In this document: positions 1 through 11,731 of the stretch, one piece after another
Layout: every line of letters begins with the position of its first letter
Position numbering within the stretch: position 1 is the first letter of the stretch
Assembly (NCBI RefSeq): GCF_010093595.1
Contig: NW_022985453.1
Span: 954,897 to 1,018,896 of the forward strand
Length of the DNA stretch: 64,000 nucleotides
Source of the DNA: Mytilinidion resinicola
Taxonomy: Eukaryota; Ascomycota; Dothideomycetes; Mytilinidiales; Mytilinidiaceae
Direction: 5' to 3'
Made by a program: the position numbers and the translations under genes
The notes under the pieces: generated by a model
What the model saw: only the letters and a program-made list of their open reading frames with translations
What the model was told of the DNA's origin: nothing
The model's database searches: none

Positions 1-461
1 GTAGAGTAGCTAGAGTAGAGTAGCTAGAGTAGATAGAGCGAATAGACTCCTATTGGCCTAGATGATGCAGCCTATAATACAGCCTTTCCGTTTTGTGATG
101 CATACTCTCCATTTTACGCAGTCGACACGGAGGCAAGCGGGTGAGTTTGATTGGTGGAACAATATTTATACGGGCCGGAGCTAGGCCTAATATAGGGGGG
201 GTGACACGCAGAGAAAAGGGGGGTGATACGCAAAGAAAGGGGGGGTGATAACTAAGGTGCTCCTAAAACAGCCCTCTAACGTGCACTTCAAGGATCCAGT
301 CGGTTTAAACACGTGACATGTACGCATCCCCTGTTAAGCTTTTTAATATGTTCAAGCGACGAGAGAAATAAGACAAGACGCACAACTGTCAATCTGAAAT
401 GACTGGAAAGCATGCTAGAATGGACTTCCACCGCGCTCACACCCTCAACTCCACCCACCCC
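1..461. repeat. Left edge, non-coding, with two short tandem repeats
   Basis: No gene seen. Positions 1-36 hold about two and a half copies of a GTAGAGTAGCTAGA-like unit. Positions 195-252 hold about 2.6 copies of a 22-bp unit of the form GGGGGGTGAYACGCARAGAAA, with the GTGAYA core at 201, 223 and 245. The rest is the 3' flank of the minus-strand gene that ends at 462. Confidence 0.6.
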
Positions 462-1314
462 TCAAACAAACACCCCCTCCCCAGCCTGATGACCCACTTC
501 ATAAACCCCCCACCTCACCTCCACCACCTCCTCCCCCAACTTAATCGCTGGCATCTTCCCCACCACCCCCTTTACCCCCTCTCCACCCTCCCCTACCCAC
601 AAGCCCAGCCACGGCGCTGACTCTAGCACTGGCACTGGATTCAGCGTCTCGTTCCTCAGCTTATACAACCTCACCACTTTTAGCGTCGCCCTCGCCTCTC
701 TACATAAGCCTCTTAGCGTGGTGGAACACGAATCAAAGCTTTCCTTGGCGTCGGAGGGAGAAATCTCGGTGAAGATCTCCGCGGTGACGAGGTATTTCGT
801 ACCTTCCGGACATATCAGACCTGGAGTCTTGGAACGGTAACAGCGTTGTAAACTCACCCATCTCAGCTCCAGCCCCATCGTCTCCCCTTCCCTCCCCACT
901 CGACTCTCTAACAACCTTCTCATCCCCAACACCCTTCTCCTGCCCCCCAACCCCCTCATACGCCGCAAACCGCGCATCCGCCACATCCCAAATCATCGCC
1001 TCCCCCTCCTCCCTTTTCCCCGCCAGATCCTTCGCCCGGCTCAACTCCAGATACGGTTTGCTCGTCAACACGCCCAAATCCCCCACCTCGATGATGTTGA
1101 AATACGGAAACCGCGCTTCCTCCGCCTTCTTGCCCTCTTCTTCCTCAGTCGGGGCGGCGAGGTTCAGAAACTGCGACGTGGCGTTGACAGAGGCAGGGCC
1201 GAGGGACAGGAGGTCCGCGAAATGCAGTTTTGTCCACGTCGCCCAGCCGTGAGAGGTGGCGAAGGCGGGGTCGAGGAGGCGGATGCGGACGAGGAGGAGG
1301 CTGGGGGTGGGCAT
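462..1314 (-). CDS. Conserved-looking hypothetical protein, two exons
   Basis: I do not recognise this gene. Two minus-strand open frames join into a 271-residue protein: exon 1 is 1314-858 and exon 2 is 820-462. The join uses a GTGAGT donor at 857 and a CTCCAG acceptor ending at 821, and it restores the frame exactly. The implied intron is only 37 nt, shorter than every other intron in the window, so the junction may be wrong; a Gly/Glu-rich, weakly conserved stretch just upstream could hide another donor. The N-terminal half (MPTPSLLLVRIRLLDP, then a Glu/Lys-rich insert and FPYFNIIEVGDLGVLTSK) and the C-terminal half (YLVTAEIFTEISPSDA, LCREARATLKVVRLYKL) have ordinary protein composition. 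There is no signal peptide, membrane segment or catalytic motif. The stop is TGA at 464-462. Confidence 0.5.
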
Positions 1315-2406
1315 TTTTGGGTGGGTTTTGTTTTGGGTTGGGGTTGTAGGGGTGTTGGAGCGTGCGCTTGAAGTGTGCGTTTGAAGTGAAGTGTGGAAGA
1401 TATCAGAGACCGGAAAGACTTTAGTGCTAGGAAGGAGAGACGGAAGATGGGAGACGGGAAACCCCTCTTTTCATCCCCTCGAACGACGACGGTCGTACAA
1501 GGCTGAGACTGGAACGGGGAGGGTACCACGGTGGCGGACTTCGTCCGGCTTGGAAGGTCGCAGGAAAGGGTCTTGGACCCTTGAGAGATGTCGCCCTCGC
1601 TCTTGCTTCGTGGCCGCTCGGTCGATGTTGGTAGATGCAGGACCTAAGGGTGGTCAATTAGTAATAGAGCATCCTGCAACTCAGATTAAACAACTCTTAT
1701 GAGAAATGATATGGTCAATGGCAGGAGGCGTCATGCTCATCTCGGCCCCGCACATCCTCAATGCCCGAACGACATGCCGTGTAACGTTACACATCCCCAC
1801 AACCAGGGCACCTGCATCTCGCACCCAGATAAGATCAGCGGGGGCCGGGGTTCAAACAAGCAGCCACACTCCATTGACTCGACCTAAAGATACAGAAGAG
1901 CTCCAAAACCACATGTATTAAAACTCCATAATCCCTTCTCTCATCCAAAAGCTCATCGTTCTCTAGAAGACTGTTCGAAGATAGCAGCGACTACCACACA
2001 TCATGCAGACACCGAGGAAAGATGCATTCACCCACAAAAATGCCCAAGTCCCTAAGTCCCCAAGCCCACCCCAATGCCCCGGATCATGCATGCGTGTACA
2101 AGAGAAAAGGAGAAATAGACAAGTTTTGACGGGGGATAAGGAGAGATAAGTTTCATCGAGGTGGACATGCAGAGTGACCAAGGAAAAATACCCGTGACCA
2201 ACAACAAAAGAAATTTCGCGGCCTTAACTCATGCAAAGCCTGCTCCCAGTCTGTAATTCCCATATATACAGTCCAAACACGCCCACTCGAACCAGCCCAA
2301 ATTGAAACCGCCCACGTACTCTCATACACTCTTGTTTTCGCTATACAACAGACTCTAATCCATTTTCCACTCTGTATGATCGACCCTTTGCTGACTCGAC
2401 ATCCAC
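1315..2406. other. Intergenic: shared 5'/3' flanks, no gene seen
   Basis: About 1.1 kb between the start of the unknown protein and the stop of the Caf120-like gene, both on the minus strand. Short open frames on both strands (for example 1391-1702) have no recognisable content. It should hold the promoter of the unknown gene and the 3' UTR of the Caf120-like gene. Confidence 0.5.
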
Positions 2407-5400
2407 TCATTTCTTGGCTCCTCTCACTTGCCAGATTGGCCCCGCCCGACCCTGCGACCTCGCAGCCTGCTGCTGGTCCCAGCTCGCGCCATAGGCCTGC
2501 GTCGGTGTGTGCACTTGCGGTTGCCCTTGCACGAAGCCGCCCGCGCCATACTGTCCAGGCGACGGCTGTTGCGGCACCCAACCTTGCTGCATCGGTGCCT
2601 GCGGCGGGAAGTATCCTGTCTGCTGCTGCTGCTGGAGCGTCGGCGATGGCGTGAAGAAAGGCTGTGAGAAGTTCTGTTGCGGCATGCCCATGATACTCGG
2701 TGTGCCGCTGTAGCTTCCTTGTGCCACATGCATGGGCATCTGTTGCTGCTGTTGCCGCATCCGCCGGTCAATCTCGGCTTGCATGGCTGGAGTAGTCATG
2801 TTCTGCTTGGCGAGCAATTTCTGTTCCTCTCGCTGACTGACATAGCCAACTAGGCCAGCCGATGCAGGGCGTTGGTCTTTCTTGTTATTTTGCGACAAAT
2901 CGATCAAAGGCGTGCCAGTCATCCTCGATACCTGTTGCTGCTCACGCGCGGAAAGCTGGGCCGGCTTCTCCGAGATCAGCACGTTACCGGCACCGCGAGA
3001 TTGTGGCCGACTAAGAGGTCGACTGACCGGACGACTAGGTGGACGGAAGGGCAGTGACTCTCCTGTAGGTGTTCTCTGGTGCGTAGGCTGAAAGTTGGTC
3101 CAGTCGCCCGATACTTGACGGCTCGTAGGCGGAGTAAGACCAGACTGGTTCCTGTTATGGCCGAATACCGGGGATGCTCGAGGGTGAGAAGCAGCATTTG
3201 CACGCTGCTGAACCCAGTCCTCCGCATCGAGTTTCTCCCGACTGCTATGTGTCCCGTGGTTGGCACCCATACCCGGTTGCCATGCAACTGTCCGAGCTTC
3301 GGATGCCTGTGCCAAGTCCGGGGAGTTGGAAGACGCACGGAAGTGGCCAACGAATCCGGGACTTGTCCTTCCAGTCACCATAGATTCGCGTTTTCGGTCG
3401 CTCGACATGTCTCCTAGCTTTTCTTGGGACCTAGATGCCTCGTGGACGGCTTGTGTCATCGTGCCTGCCGTGCCAGGGCGTCTCACATCACCTGGGTTGA
3501 GCGCGTACGTGGGACCGAAATCGACGGTGGGAAGATCCGTGGCTATTTCTTGCTGCTTCGGCTGCGCATCGTAATGAGCGTCACCAACGATCAGATCTGG
3601 CTTCTTGGTGAGGCTAGGGTCGCCCACAGTGCGCAGCACTCCACTTCGAGGACGTTCTTGTCTCGGTGGCAATCTTCGGGTTCTAGATTGTTCGCTGATC
3701 GTGCTAGCATAGTCAGTAGTCGAGCTGGACGCCGCATCATCGTCGTAGTTGCTGCTAGACATGCTTTGGTTCCTGGTTAGAGATGTATCCGCGAATTCGA
3801 GGGTGTCGAGTGCCTCTGGGTCGATCACATCGTGTCGTAAACTGCCGATACTTGAGCTTGCTGGCGATGAGAAATTGTCACGAGCCTCTCGCGAGGATGG
3901 TGAAGACCGACCTGGGACTGGTTTACGATGTATATGACCGCTGTCGCTTGACGTTCGTTCCGCTTCACCGGGGTACGCGGGAAATTGTTGCATTTGACCG
4001 TGTTCGGGAACAGGAGGAGCTGACGGAACAAAGTATGAAGCGTGAGGCGATGGCTCAGATTGCTCAATGTAGGGGGAGGCAGGAATCGTGGGAAGTCTCT
4101 TGCTTGGAGAGCCGCTGAATCCTGGATGGTAGGATTGATTGACTGGTGCACCCCCGTTATTAGCGTCGCCCCACTGGTTTCCTCCATCCATACGTCTATC
4201 ATACTCCCCGCTTCGCCTACCATATTCTCCACTTTGCTTCCAGTCATTCCTAGTGCTCTCCTGAGTCTTCCAGGCAGCCGCGGCAGCCGCAGCACCAGCA
4301 GCCGCAACCGATGCCGGCAGAGTTGTTTGAGTGGCATCCGCGAGCTGATGCAGGGTAGCAGGATCCATATGAGCGTTTGGCTTGACCATGTTTGGAGGCT
4401 GATAAGGTCTTGTAGGAGGCAGCTGTCCCGGACCGTGTGCGAAGGCGGGGGGAGTTTCGACTGGCCCTGTTGGAGGGGCCGGTGGAGCTGCGGCACCAAG
4501 ATCTGGCAGGTCTCGCTCGTCCGGGGTTCCGCGCTCTTCTCCATCCGAGCCAGTATCGTACGGCTCGTGGTACTGCTGCGGAGCACCTTGTCCATTCAGG
4601 ACCTTGTGCTCGGGCGGTGGTGGTGGAGTATCGAATTGCTCATTAGCGTTCACGCCATGAGCAAGCCGAGACGGCATATCTGCCTGGTATTGTCGATAGC
4701 CATGGGTTTCCGAAACAGATCGCCGATGCCGTGGGAGGGTATTAGTGGTAGGCGGGGCTGTATCGACGCGTCGAGACCCGTCAAAGTCGCCTCGGACCGG
4801 CGAGGTTCTTCGCGTGGACGGCTGTGATCGGACAGACCCCTCATCGTCGAACTTTACTCCTCCATTCCGGGATGGCGGAAGGCTCGCTCTGCCAACAGTA
4901 TTTCGGCGACTGCTAGCTTGGCTCTGATGGCGGGATGGTGCGCTCGTCATTCGCGTTGAAGTCAATTCCTTGAGTTGTTTTCGCCATTCCCTCGCGCCCC
5001 AAGAGTTACTACCTTGAGCGTGTATCAGAGAAACAACGTCCCACATCTCCAGATAACCATAGCGCCTGTCCGGTGGCATAGCAAACATCAATCCCCGGGA
5101 ATCGAGAACATCGGAAACCAGCTTTTGAGGACGTCCGTAGAGATGGAAAACGTCGAAGACGGGGAATAAAAAGCGAAGCATGATTTCGAAGCCCGAGACT
5201 GCTGGATGTGCTTCAGGCATGACAAAGACGAACCCGTCCGTGACTCTCGGCTGTGAAGAATGAATCGTGATTTTCCCTTCAATCTTGACAAGAGTCGACT
5301 GATCGATTAAAGGCTTAGATTGCGGGTAGAGTGCATAGGCTGCATATGCCTCCGACACCGTCGCGATCGGCTTCGTCTTCTTGGTGATTTTCTTGGAATC

Positions 5401-6551
5401 GTAGAAACTCATTTCTCCTTTGAGGACGGGCGGCTTCTGGTACGACTTCTTGTGCGTTTTCTGAAGTTTTGCGACTTCCTTCTCGTCGGGAGGCGTTATA
5501 ACACACCAACACCGTCTCCAAGGCGTGCCCGCACCGAATCTGACCCTCGCCCAGTCTTCGTACTTGACCTTCGTAGGTTGCAAAATTACTCGAATATTGT
5601 TGAGAGTCTTGCCCTTGCCTGCGATCAAAGCTCCCGTATATGCCTCTTGTAGAGTCGTGTGTTCGTACATGGCAAGGCGGATTCCTGCAGTCCATTGAGT
5701 AAGAGAGTTGAAGGAGTTGAAATGGAATAGGTATTTATTGCTCGCAGCAGTCGACACAGCCAGGATATTATCGAGCAGCTTGCCGTCACCGAGCTTCATT
5801 GCAGGTTCCTAGGCTGGTTAGTATCAGGGGTCTATTTTGTTCCAAAATAAAGTCGTACCATTGTGATTGCTGCATCGGTGAGATTGATAAATGTGGGCAG
5901 CACGTCCCCTTGCGTGCCAACTTGGTCTAACTCACTGGCATCCCATAGAGAGAGCACAGTGCCCACGAGCTGGGCGAAGCATTCCTGCCAGCTCCGATCC
6001 GCAGCGGGCCGACCACCTGGCCAGAATTAGCATCACGAGGGACCCAAAGGACAGAAAGACGTACGGCCGTCGGTATCGTGGAATTTGAGAAAGTAGCCCT
6101 CCTGGTACAGCTTATTGGAATGGCTGTTTAGGAAGGTGAAGATGCGCTGCAGTTCTGGCAACGTGTCTTGACTGACCTCCATGACTGGAGGCTGGTATGT
6201 TTGGATCATGGAGACGGGCCGCGAGGATGGCCTCGAGTCGGAGCGATATTCGCGGGTTTGCTGGTTCGAAACGGGCGAGTTTCTCGTGTAATTGTCGAGC
6301 TGTGTTGCAGAGGCGGAGGTCGGAATGGGGGTGGTAAAAGATCGCGCCGGTGTAGTCTTGGTCGGCGACGAGGGCTGCTCAGACGCGGAAGGCGCCTTCT
6401 TGTGGCTGTGGGGAGAGCTGCCGCCCCATTCGGACATGAAGGAAAGGACTGAAGGCATATGGCATTAGCAAAGAGTGGAAGACGTCGACACTGGCAACAA
6501 AGAGGACGTGGGAGCAAAGTCGGGGAGGAGCGTACCTCTCGCGCGAGGCAT
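2407..6551 (-). CDS. Caf120/Skg3-like PH-domain protein, CCR4-NOT associated
   Basis: Four exons give 1319 residues: 6551-6536, 6448-6065, 6016-5859 and 5808-2407. All junctions are GT-AG and in phase; introns are 87, 48 and 50 nt. The first coding exon is 16 nt and gives MPRAR, which joins VLSFMSEWGG. A PH-like region follows: LPELQRIFTFLNSHSNKLYQ near residues 90-110, WQECFAQLVGTVLSLWD near 150, then conserved blocks to about residue 480. The rest is long, Ser/Pro/Gln-rich and probably disordered, with poly-Gln and poly-Ala runs and a Q-rich C-terminus. This is the layout of the yeast Caf120/Skg3 family, PH proteins linked to the CCR4-NOT mRNA decay and transcription complex. Family assignment rests on the PH core; the role is inferred from the family. 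An alternative in-frame start, MPSVLSFMSEW at 6458, would skip the mini-exon. The gene is divergent from the BAH-PHD gene across 1.7 kb. Confidence 0.85.
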
Positions 6552-8280
6552 GGCGACGGTGTTTCGGTGCCAAGGAGGATTGTTCTGGACGGTCAGCCTG
6601 GTGCCTGGCAAGGCAAGCGACAGGGCGGAATGGTCGGATTCGCCGTTGAAGGTGCAGCCAATTCAGCCGCGCAAGCCACAGCAGCGGCGGATGACACGGA
6701 TGCGACACGGAGGCCAAAACGACAGACGGAGGGGCAAACGAGCGACTGGGCGACGGCGGGCGATGCGAAGGCGCTGGCGGGAGGGGTTGGAGGTGAGGAT
6801 AGAGGGTGTTGTTGAGGAGAGCAGGAGCGGTTGTTGATTATTAGACTGGAGCGATTTCTTTGGCTTCGGGACAGGGCTCGACGATGACGAAGCGAGAGCG
6901 TGCACGCAGGGCAGGGGGCAGGCTCACAAGAGGGACCGAGGACGCCACGTAAAAATAGACGCCGACAGGGGCCAGGAGGCGGCCGGACAAAGGACTGGTG
7001 CGCGCGGTGAACGGGGTGAATGGCGTGAATGGCGTGTGTCGAGGTCGCCGGCAGCAGGGCAGCGAGGAGGTCAGTACCTTTGGAGAATTCTTCAGAGGAG
7101 CTGGGCGGCGAGCGCAGAAACAAGGCGGATCTGGTCGCGGTTTGGGTGTGTGGGCGTCTGGGGCCTTGGGCCATGTTCCAACGGTCGATACCGTGTGCCG
7201 GCGATTCCATCTGGCGGCCAAGCACGGCCACGCACATCTCGTCAGAGGCTGACGAGGCTTCTGAGTGCCCGGCAGCCAGTAGTGGCACAGTGGTGTCGTC
7301 AGGCCCGCGTGGTGCCGTGACAGCAATCCCAATCTCACCTCCAGCATCGTTTGCTGCTTCTGGGGCCCTAACAGATGCCCTAGCAGCCGCCAGGCCTGGA
7401 TCTTCGCCTTAGCCTCGCGGGATGCCGCCCAAGGCAGAGCGGACTGCGACTTGCGGGCGGCGGCCGGCTGGGCGTTATCAAATCCTTTGGCGGCCTGTTT
7501 CGTGGGCGGAACGCGGTAGGGCCCGCAGCACGACGAATGATCTGGTCTGTGGTGAAGCTTGGGACAGAGGTGCGCCAGGCTTCCCCGCGTGCTGCACCTC
7601 TCCAACATGGCTCCCCGGACCTGCATGCCCAGAACCGGTACTCTATCCTATCGCACGATGAAGCTCTTCGTACATCGCATCGTCGAGAGAGACAGCGCCC
7701 CCAGCGCGTTTCAGAAAGTGAAAACCTGCAGTCCCAGCCGTGCCGCTGCTTGCAAAAGGCCCAGTCCTGCAGCACCGCATCCGCAGCATCCGCAGCATCC
7801 GCCTTGTTCAGTGCCCTCGAGTCGTCTGCCCAGGTGGCGCCATGCTGCGCCGTTTGCGATGTCTTGGATGGCACGTGACGCTTATATCAGTGTACAGAGC
7901 TTGTGCAAAGTTACGCACTAGGGGGTATCCGACTGTTGGCCGGCAGCGTAAAGAATGCTTGGCGTTTCCGCATCGCTGCTCCACTTCCGCCCACCGCGAA
8001 GCTCGACGAGTCGACGACCTCAGCTCAAACGCGTAAATTGTGCATCTTCCACCGTCGCATCACGCTCACAATACACCCATCCAATGCGCACTGAACCGCG
8101 CCCACAACACCGCTTCTGCAAATAGCCAGAATTGTCGCGTCTCCCGCCACCCCGGCCTCCCTTGCCGCCCTCAGAAACACCATCACCATCAAGCTCTGCT
8201 ACCATCGCTGCGACGCCCCTCGACATATATCTCAATATACGCCATCTGCCTCCTAAATTCCCTGCATATACTGAGCATCA
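6552..8280. promoter_or_regulatory. Divergent promoter/5' leader between Caf120-like and BAH-PHD genes
   Basis: This 1.73-kb GC-rich stretch separates two divergent genes and should carry both promoters and 5' leaders. It holds several long open frames on both strands (for example 6841-7626 minus and 7380-7874 minus), but their translations are Arg/Pro/Ala-rich and mutually overlapping, as expected of GC-rich non-coding DNA. A CGCATCCGCAGCATC-type short direct repeat lies near 7780-7802. No TATA box is evident. Confidence 0.45.
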
Positions 8281-9743
8281 ATGCCTCCCCGCAAGAGCAG
8301 GACGCCGCGCGCCTCCTCTTCGAACAGTCATGCCCCAACACCGCCACAGCCAACGAATGGCAATGGCAATAGCAACAGCAAGACTCCTCCCACTGTCACC
8401 AAAGAAGAGCCTGAACCGGAGCGAGAGCGTACCGACTGGTCGAAATTCGAAGAAAACGATCCAAACTTTGACGGCTTCAAGATCAAGATGCGCAAGATCG
8501 ACCAACCTGAACCACCTCTATCTAAGAAGCGCAAACGTGACGAGCCACTATACTCTACACCGAATCATCAACCCAACCCTTTTGACGTGGAAGAGCTCGA
8601 TCTAGTCTATTCTGTCGCTCCGGCTCACTACTGGGAAGATACTAGTCGGTACCGCAAATTTACAGGTATGCGAATCTTCATAGCTCCCAAACTTGGCGCT
8701 GCTAACATCTCCTCTCTGCAGTGTTCGACAAAACCTTCGAGGTCAACGACTTTGTCTTCGTGCGTCCATCCGCCGAGCTTGAGAGGGAGAATGCGCACAT
8801 CACGAGCTGGGTTGCGAAGGTTCTCGAAGTGCGCGCCGGCGATGAGCAACATGTCTACCTGCGAGTATACTGGATGTACCGTCCAGAAGACCTGCCTTAT
8901 CCTGGGCGCCGACCATATCATGGCCTGAACGAGATCATCGCGACCAACGATATGCAGATCATCGACGCCACAACCGTCCAGGACAGCGCCAACGTGATAC
9001 ACTACGTGGAGGAGGAGAATAGGTCACAGCTTCTGGAAGGTGATCAGTTGTTCTGGCGACAGACGTTTGACTTGCTTCATGACAAGAAAACACCAGGCCT
9101 ATCAGTATGGACTCCTTATCTCATGTATATTGGTACCACTTTTCTAACAAAATACTGCCAGGAACTCAACAAACACTGCATCTGCAAAACTCCATTCAAC
9201 CCTTCACACGATCTCATCCAATGCGACTCCTGCGATAGATGGCTCCACGCGCCCTGTATCGAGGAGAAAGTTCTCCAAGCTGTGCATAAAGAAAGAGGGC
9301 TTCCTTTCGCAAAGAAGCAACGCGGCAAGCGGAAGAGCTCAGTGTCAGGAGGAGCCGTAATTCCGGACCCGGAAGCGTCATTCAAAGCTGAAGTAGTTGC
9401 TGGAACCCACAGAACGGTCGTACGGATCACGGACCTGCGCACTGGTACTGAGGATACAAAGGAGGAGAAGAGCTGGGAAGAGGAAATAAAGTGCCTCCTG
9501 TGCAAGAACATCATCGATGCCAACGCGAACGGCGGGTCAAATGACGAAGCCAACGGCGAGGAAAATGGCCATGAAAACGGTATTTCTGTTGTGGCTTTGG
9601 CCGAGAGACACAATGACTCTCTTGCTGCTAAAATTGAAGAGGACGGAAACGTGAAACCAAAGACCGAGACGAAGATCGAAGATACAGACGAGACAACCGA
9701 CGCTCCGTTTCAGAGTTTGAAGAAACGAAGACTCAACGTGTGA
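8281..9743 (+). CDS. BAH-PHD chromatin reader (EPR-1/BP1-like candidate)
   Basis: Three exons: 8281-8665, 8722-9104 and 9162-9743, giving 449 residues. Intron 1 (56 nt) joins RKFT to VFDKTFEVNDFVFVRP. Intron 2 (9105-9161, 57 nt) has a GTATGG donor, a TTCTAAC branch site and a CCAG acceptor; it is a multiple of three with no stop, so unspliced RNA would add 19 residues. Splicing joins KKTPGLS to ELNKHCICK, the usual compact spacing before a PHD finger. Residues about 130-235 form a BAH domain (FVFVRPSAELE, VYWMYRPEDLP, NDMQIIDA). The PHD finger starts with CIC, then CDSCDRWLHAPCIEE, and its last Cys pair is probably CLLC after a basic insert. The C-terminus is acidic and Asn/Glu-rich. Fungal BAH-PHD proteins such as Neurospora EPR-1 and Fusarium BP1 read H3K27me3; orthology here is inferred from domain order only. 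Confidence 0.85.
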
Positions 9744-10768
9744 GAGGCGACAGAACAACTTCTCTACACATGTTCGCATAGCTGCCATATGTTGGGGATT
9801 GTGCCTTTTGTCGAGCCTATGATAAGATCATTCGTAACACCGGGCAGGGACGAGATTGAAGTTTTATTGGTGGTTGATTTTGCCGTCGGGACTCGTTCAC
9901 TTTTGACGAGCTATATCCAAGGGGTATTCGCTCCTAGGGTATCTTGAGGCACAGATTGGGGTCGTCAACTCAGTCTTGGCAGGACATTGGCAGTTCTTCT
10001 TTGAGGGTAAATTGATGTTTATTCAGGGGACAAATTCACGTTTATTCAGGGAACGGTTCCTCTGCGTGGGACATGCTTTCGGTCCATACTATACCTACGT
10101 TTCTTTCGAAATACGTTGCAGGAGCTAGTCTTCAGATCCAAATCAAAGCTCCTAGTTTGCTATCTGTGAGGGTCCTCATTCGAAAGTCGCCATTCTGAAT
10201 GTGACCTCGTCACGCTCAAATAATGATTGGGTTATATAAGTATTTTGTTTAATTCGTATCATGCGACTACGTTGACCAATCCTCGATAGTCTTTTCGACG
10301 TTACTGGTGCCTGAAGCGCAACTAGTTGCCAAAGGTCATGTGATCGAGCGTGATATCATGTGACATTTCCGCGCAGCGCCAACTTCTTCATTCACGACGG
10401 TTTAACATCAACAGTAATCAACTTTCCCTTAATCAAACCATTCAAACTCAAGCACCGAAGCTTCTTGCATGTTACGAAAGGTCTTCCACAATAATAGGCT
10501 TTAGGCTGCGTATTGAGCGTTATTTCGTTATCATTTAGGCTCCATCGCACAAGGCTGAGATATGCTCTCTTTATTATGGATAAAAGCCCAGTCTTCCATC
10601 CAAAACCTTTCAACTTCTTTCAGTCATCTATTACAAGTCTATACTATTACGCTAACATGTCTGATCCAGCAAAGGTCGTCACCATCTCTGCTCTCCTCCT
10701 CCTTCAAGCCAGCCCTAACAAACCCCCAGAATCACCTTTCCACTTCTCTATCCCCCAACCCATCCATC
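9744..10768. other. Intergenic, no gene seen
   Basis: About 1 kb between two plus-strand genes, AT-richer than its neighbours. A short open frame at 10562 is in frame with the membrane-protein gene, but its N-terminal residues look untranslated. A TATATAAG-like string lies near 10233, too far from the ATG at 10769 to assign. Confidence 0.5.
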
Positions 10769-11731
10769 ATGCCGTTGTCAGCCACGGGACTTATCGCCCT
10801 CGCCGACCTCTCCACCCTCTCCCAACGTACCGCTCTAACAGGAACATCTACGCTTCTCGACTGCCTCGTTCTAGCCCCCGGCATCCACCGCCAGCAAACC
10901 GCCTCCGCCCTCAACGGCGGAGAGTACCCCGCCGTCGCCGCCATGACCAGCGGCTACGTCTTCCGCGTCGAGAACCCCGCCACCGTCTCCTTCTTCCAAA
11001 AGCACGGATGACCAGGGCAACTAACCACCATCCGCCTGACGGGGACGCCCGAAAAGTCCGTGTTCCGTCGTTTCGTCTCCGCACTCATATGTACCGAGAA
11101 CACCAAACTCTCTACCTATCTCGCATATGTGGCTACCGTTTCCGCAACACTGGCGACTCTAGCATTCGTAGTGCTGAGTGAGGATCATTGGGGTGTGCTG
11201 GTAATGTCCCTCCTCATCCTCTGCCGCTTCGTCAACACCACCATCATCCGCCGCCGTAGTGCCCCGGGTTGGTTCGGTGTGCCTGAAGCCGGCGTCGATG
11301 GCGATCTCCTTGTTCTTCTAAGCCAAGATCGCTGGGTTCGGATTCGTGGCGCTGTTGACGATCTTAAGGCCGTGACGTCTGGGCAATGGCTTCGTGATCC
11401 CACGACGAGGGAGAGCTACGCTACCGCGTCTGCGACGTTGCTGTTGTATGCGACGGCCGTGTTGACGAGCAATGTGAGCGATATCGGGAAGATTTTGGTG
11501 TTGGGGTTATTGGTGGGGAGTGTGGGAGTGATGGCGTTGTTCAACACGAGGACGGAGGTGTTGCAGATGCACGGGAGGCTCTTGAAGGTGGATGGAGAGA
11601 GGAGAGTGTATAAAAGGCGGTTGGAGATGGCGGAGGAGTTGATCAAGGAGGTGGGGAGGGAGGATTGGGCCATCAGGTTGGGGATGATTAATAGGCCTGC
11701 AAAGGAGAGCGAGGGGATGCCGACAATGTAG
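10769..11731 (+). pseudogene. Multi-pass membrane protein gene with one in-frame TGA
   Basis: I do not recognise the family. One reading frame runs 321 codons from ATG 10769 (MPLSATGLIALADLSTL) to the stop at 11731, broken only by TGA at 11009-11011. Protein-like sequence continues on both sides in the same frame: VENPATVSFFQKHG before, PGQLTTIRLTGTPEKSVFRR after. The C-terminal part has at least four hydrophobic segments (LAYVATVSATLATLAFVVL, WGVLVMSLLILCRFV, ASATLLLYATAVL, KILVLGLLVGSVGVMALF) and a basic, amphipathic tail. No good GT donor lies close upstream of the stop, so an intron covering it is unlikely, although a CTAAC string follows at about 11021. Readings are a nonsense mutation, a one-base sequence error, or stop-codon readthrough in a leaky TGA-C context. 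Without the upstream part, the 11060-11731 region could still make a 223-residue membrane protein. Confidence 0.65.

Noticed and set aside
3825..4827. Long frames of about 256-261 codons within the Caf120-like gene
   Set aside because: They lie in other phases of a well-supported coding exon and show no family resemblance.
6841..7626. 261-codon minus-strand open frame in the Caf120/BAH-PHD promoter region
   Set aside because: Arg/Pro/Ala-rich composition, overlaps other long frames in all phases, no domain; typical of GC-rich non-coding DNA.
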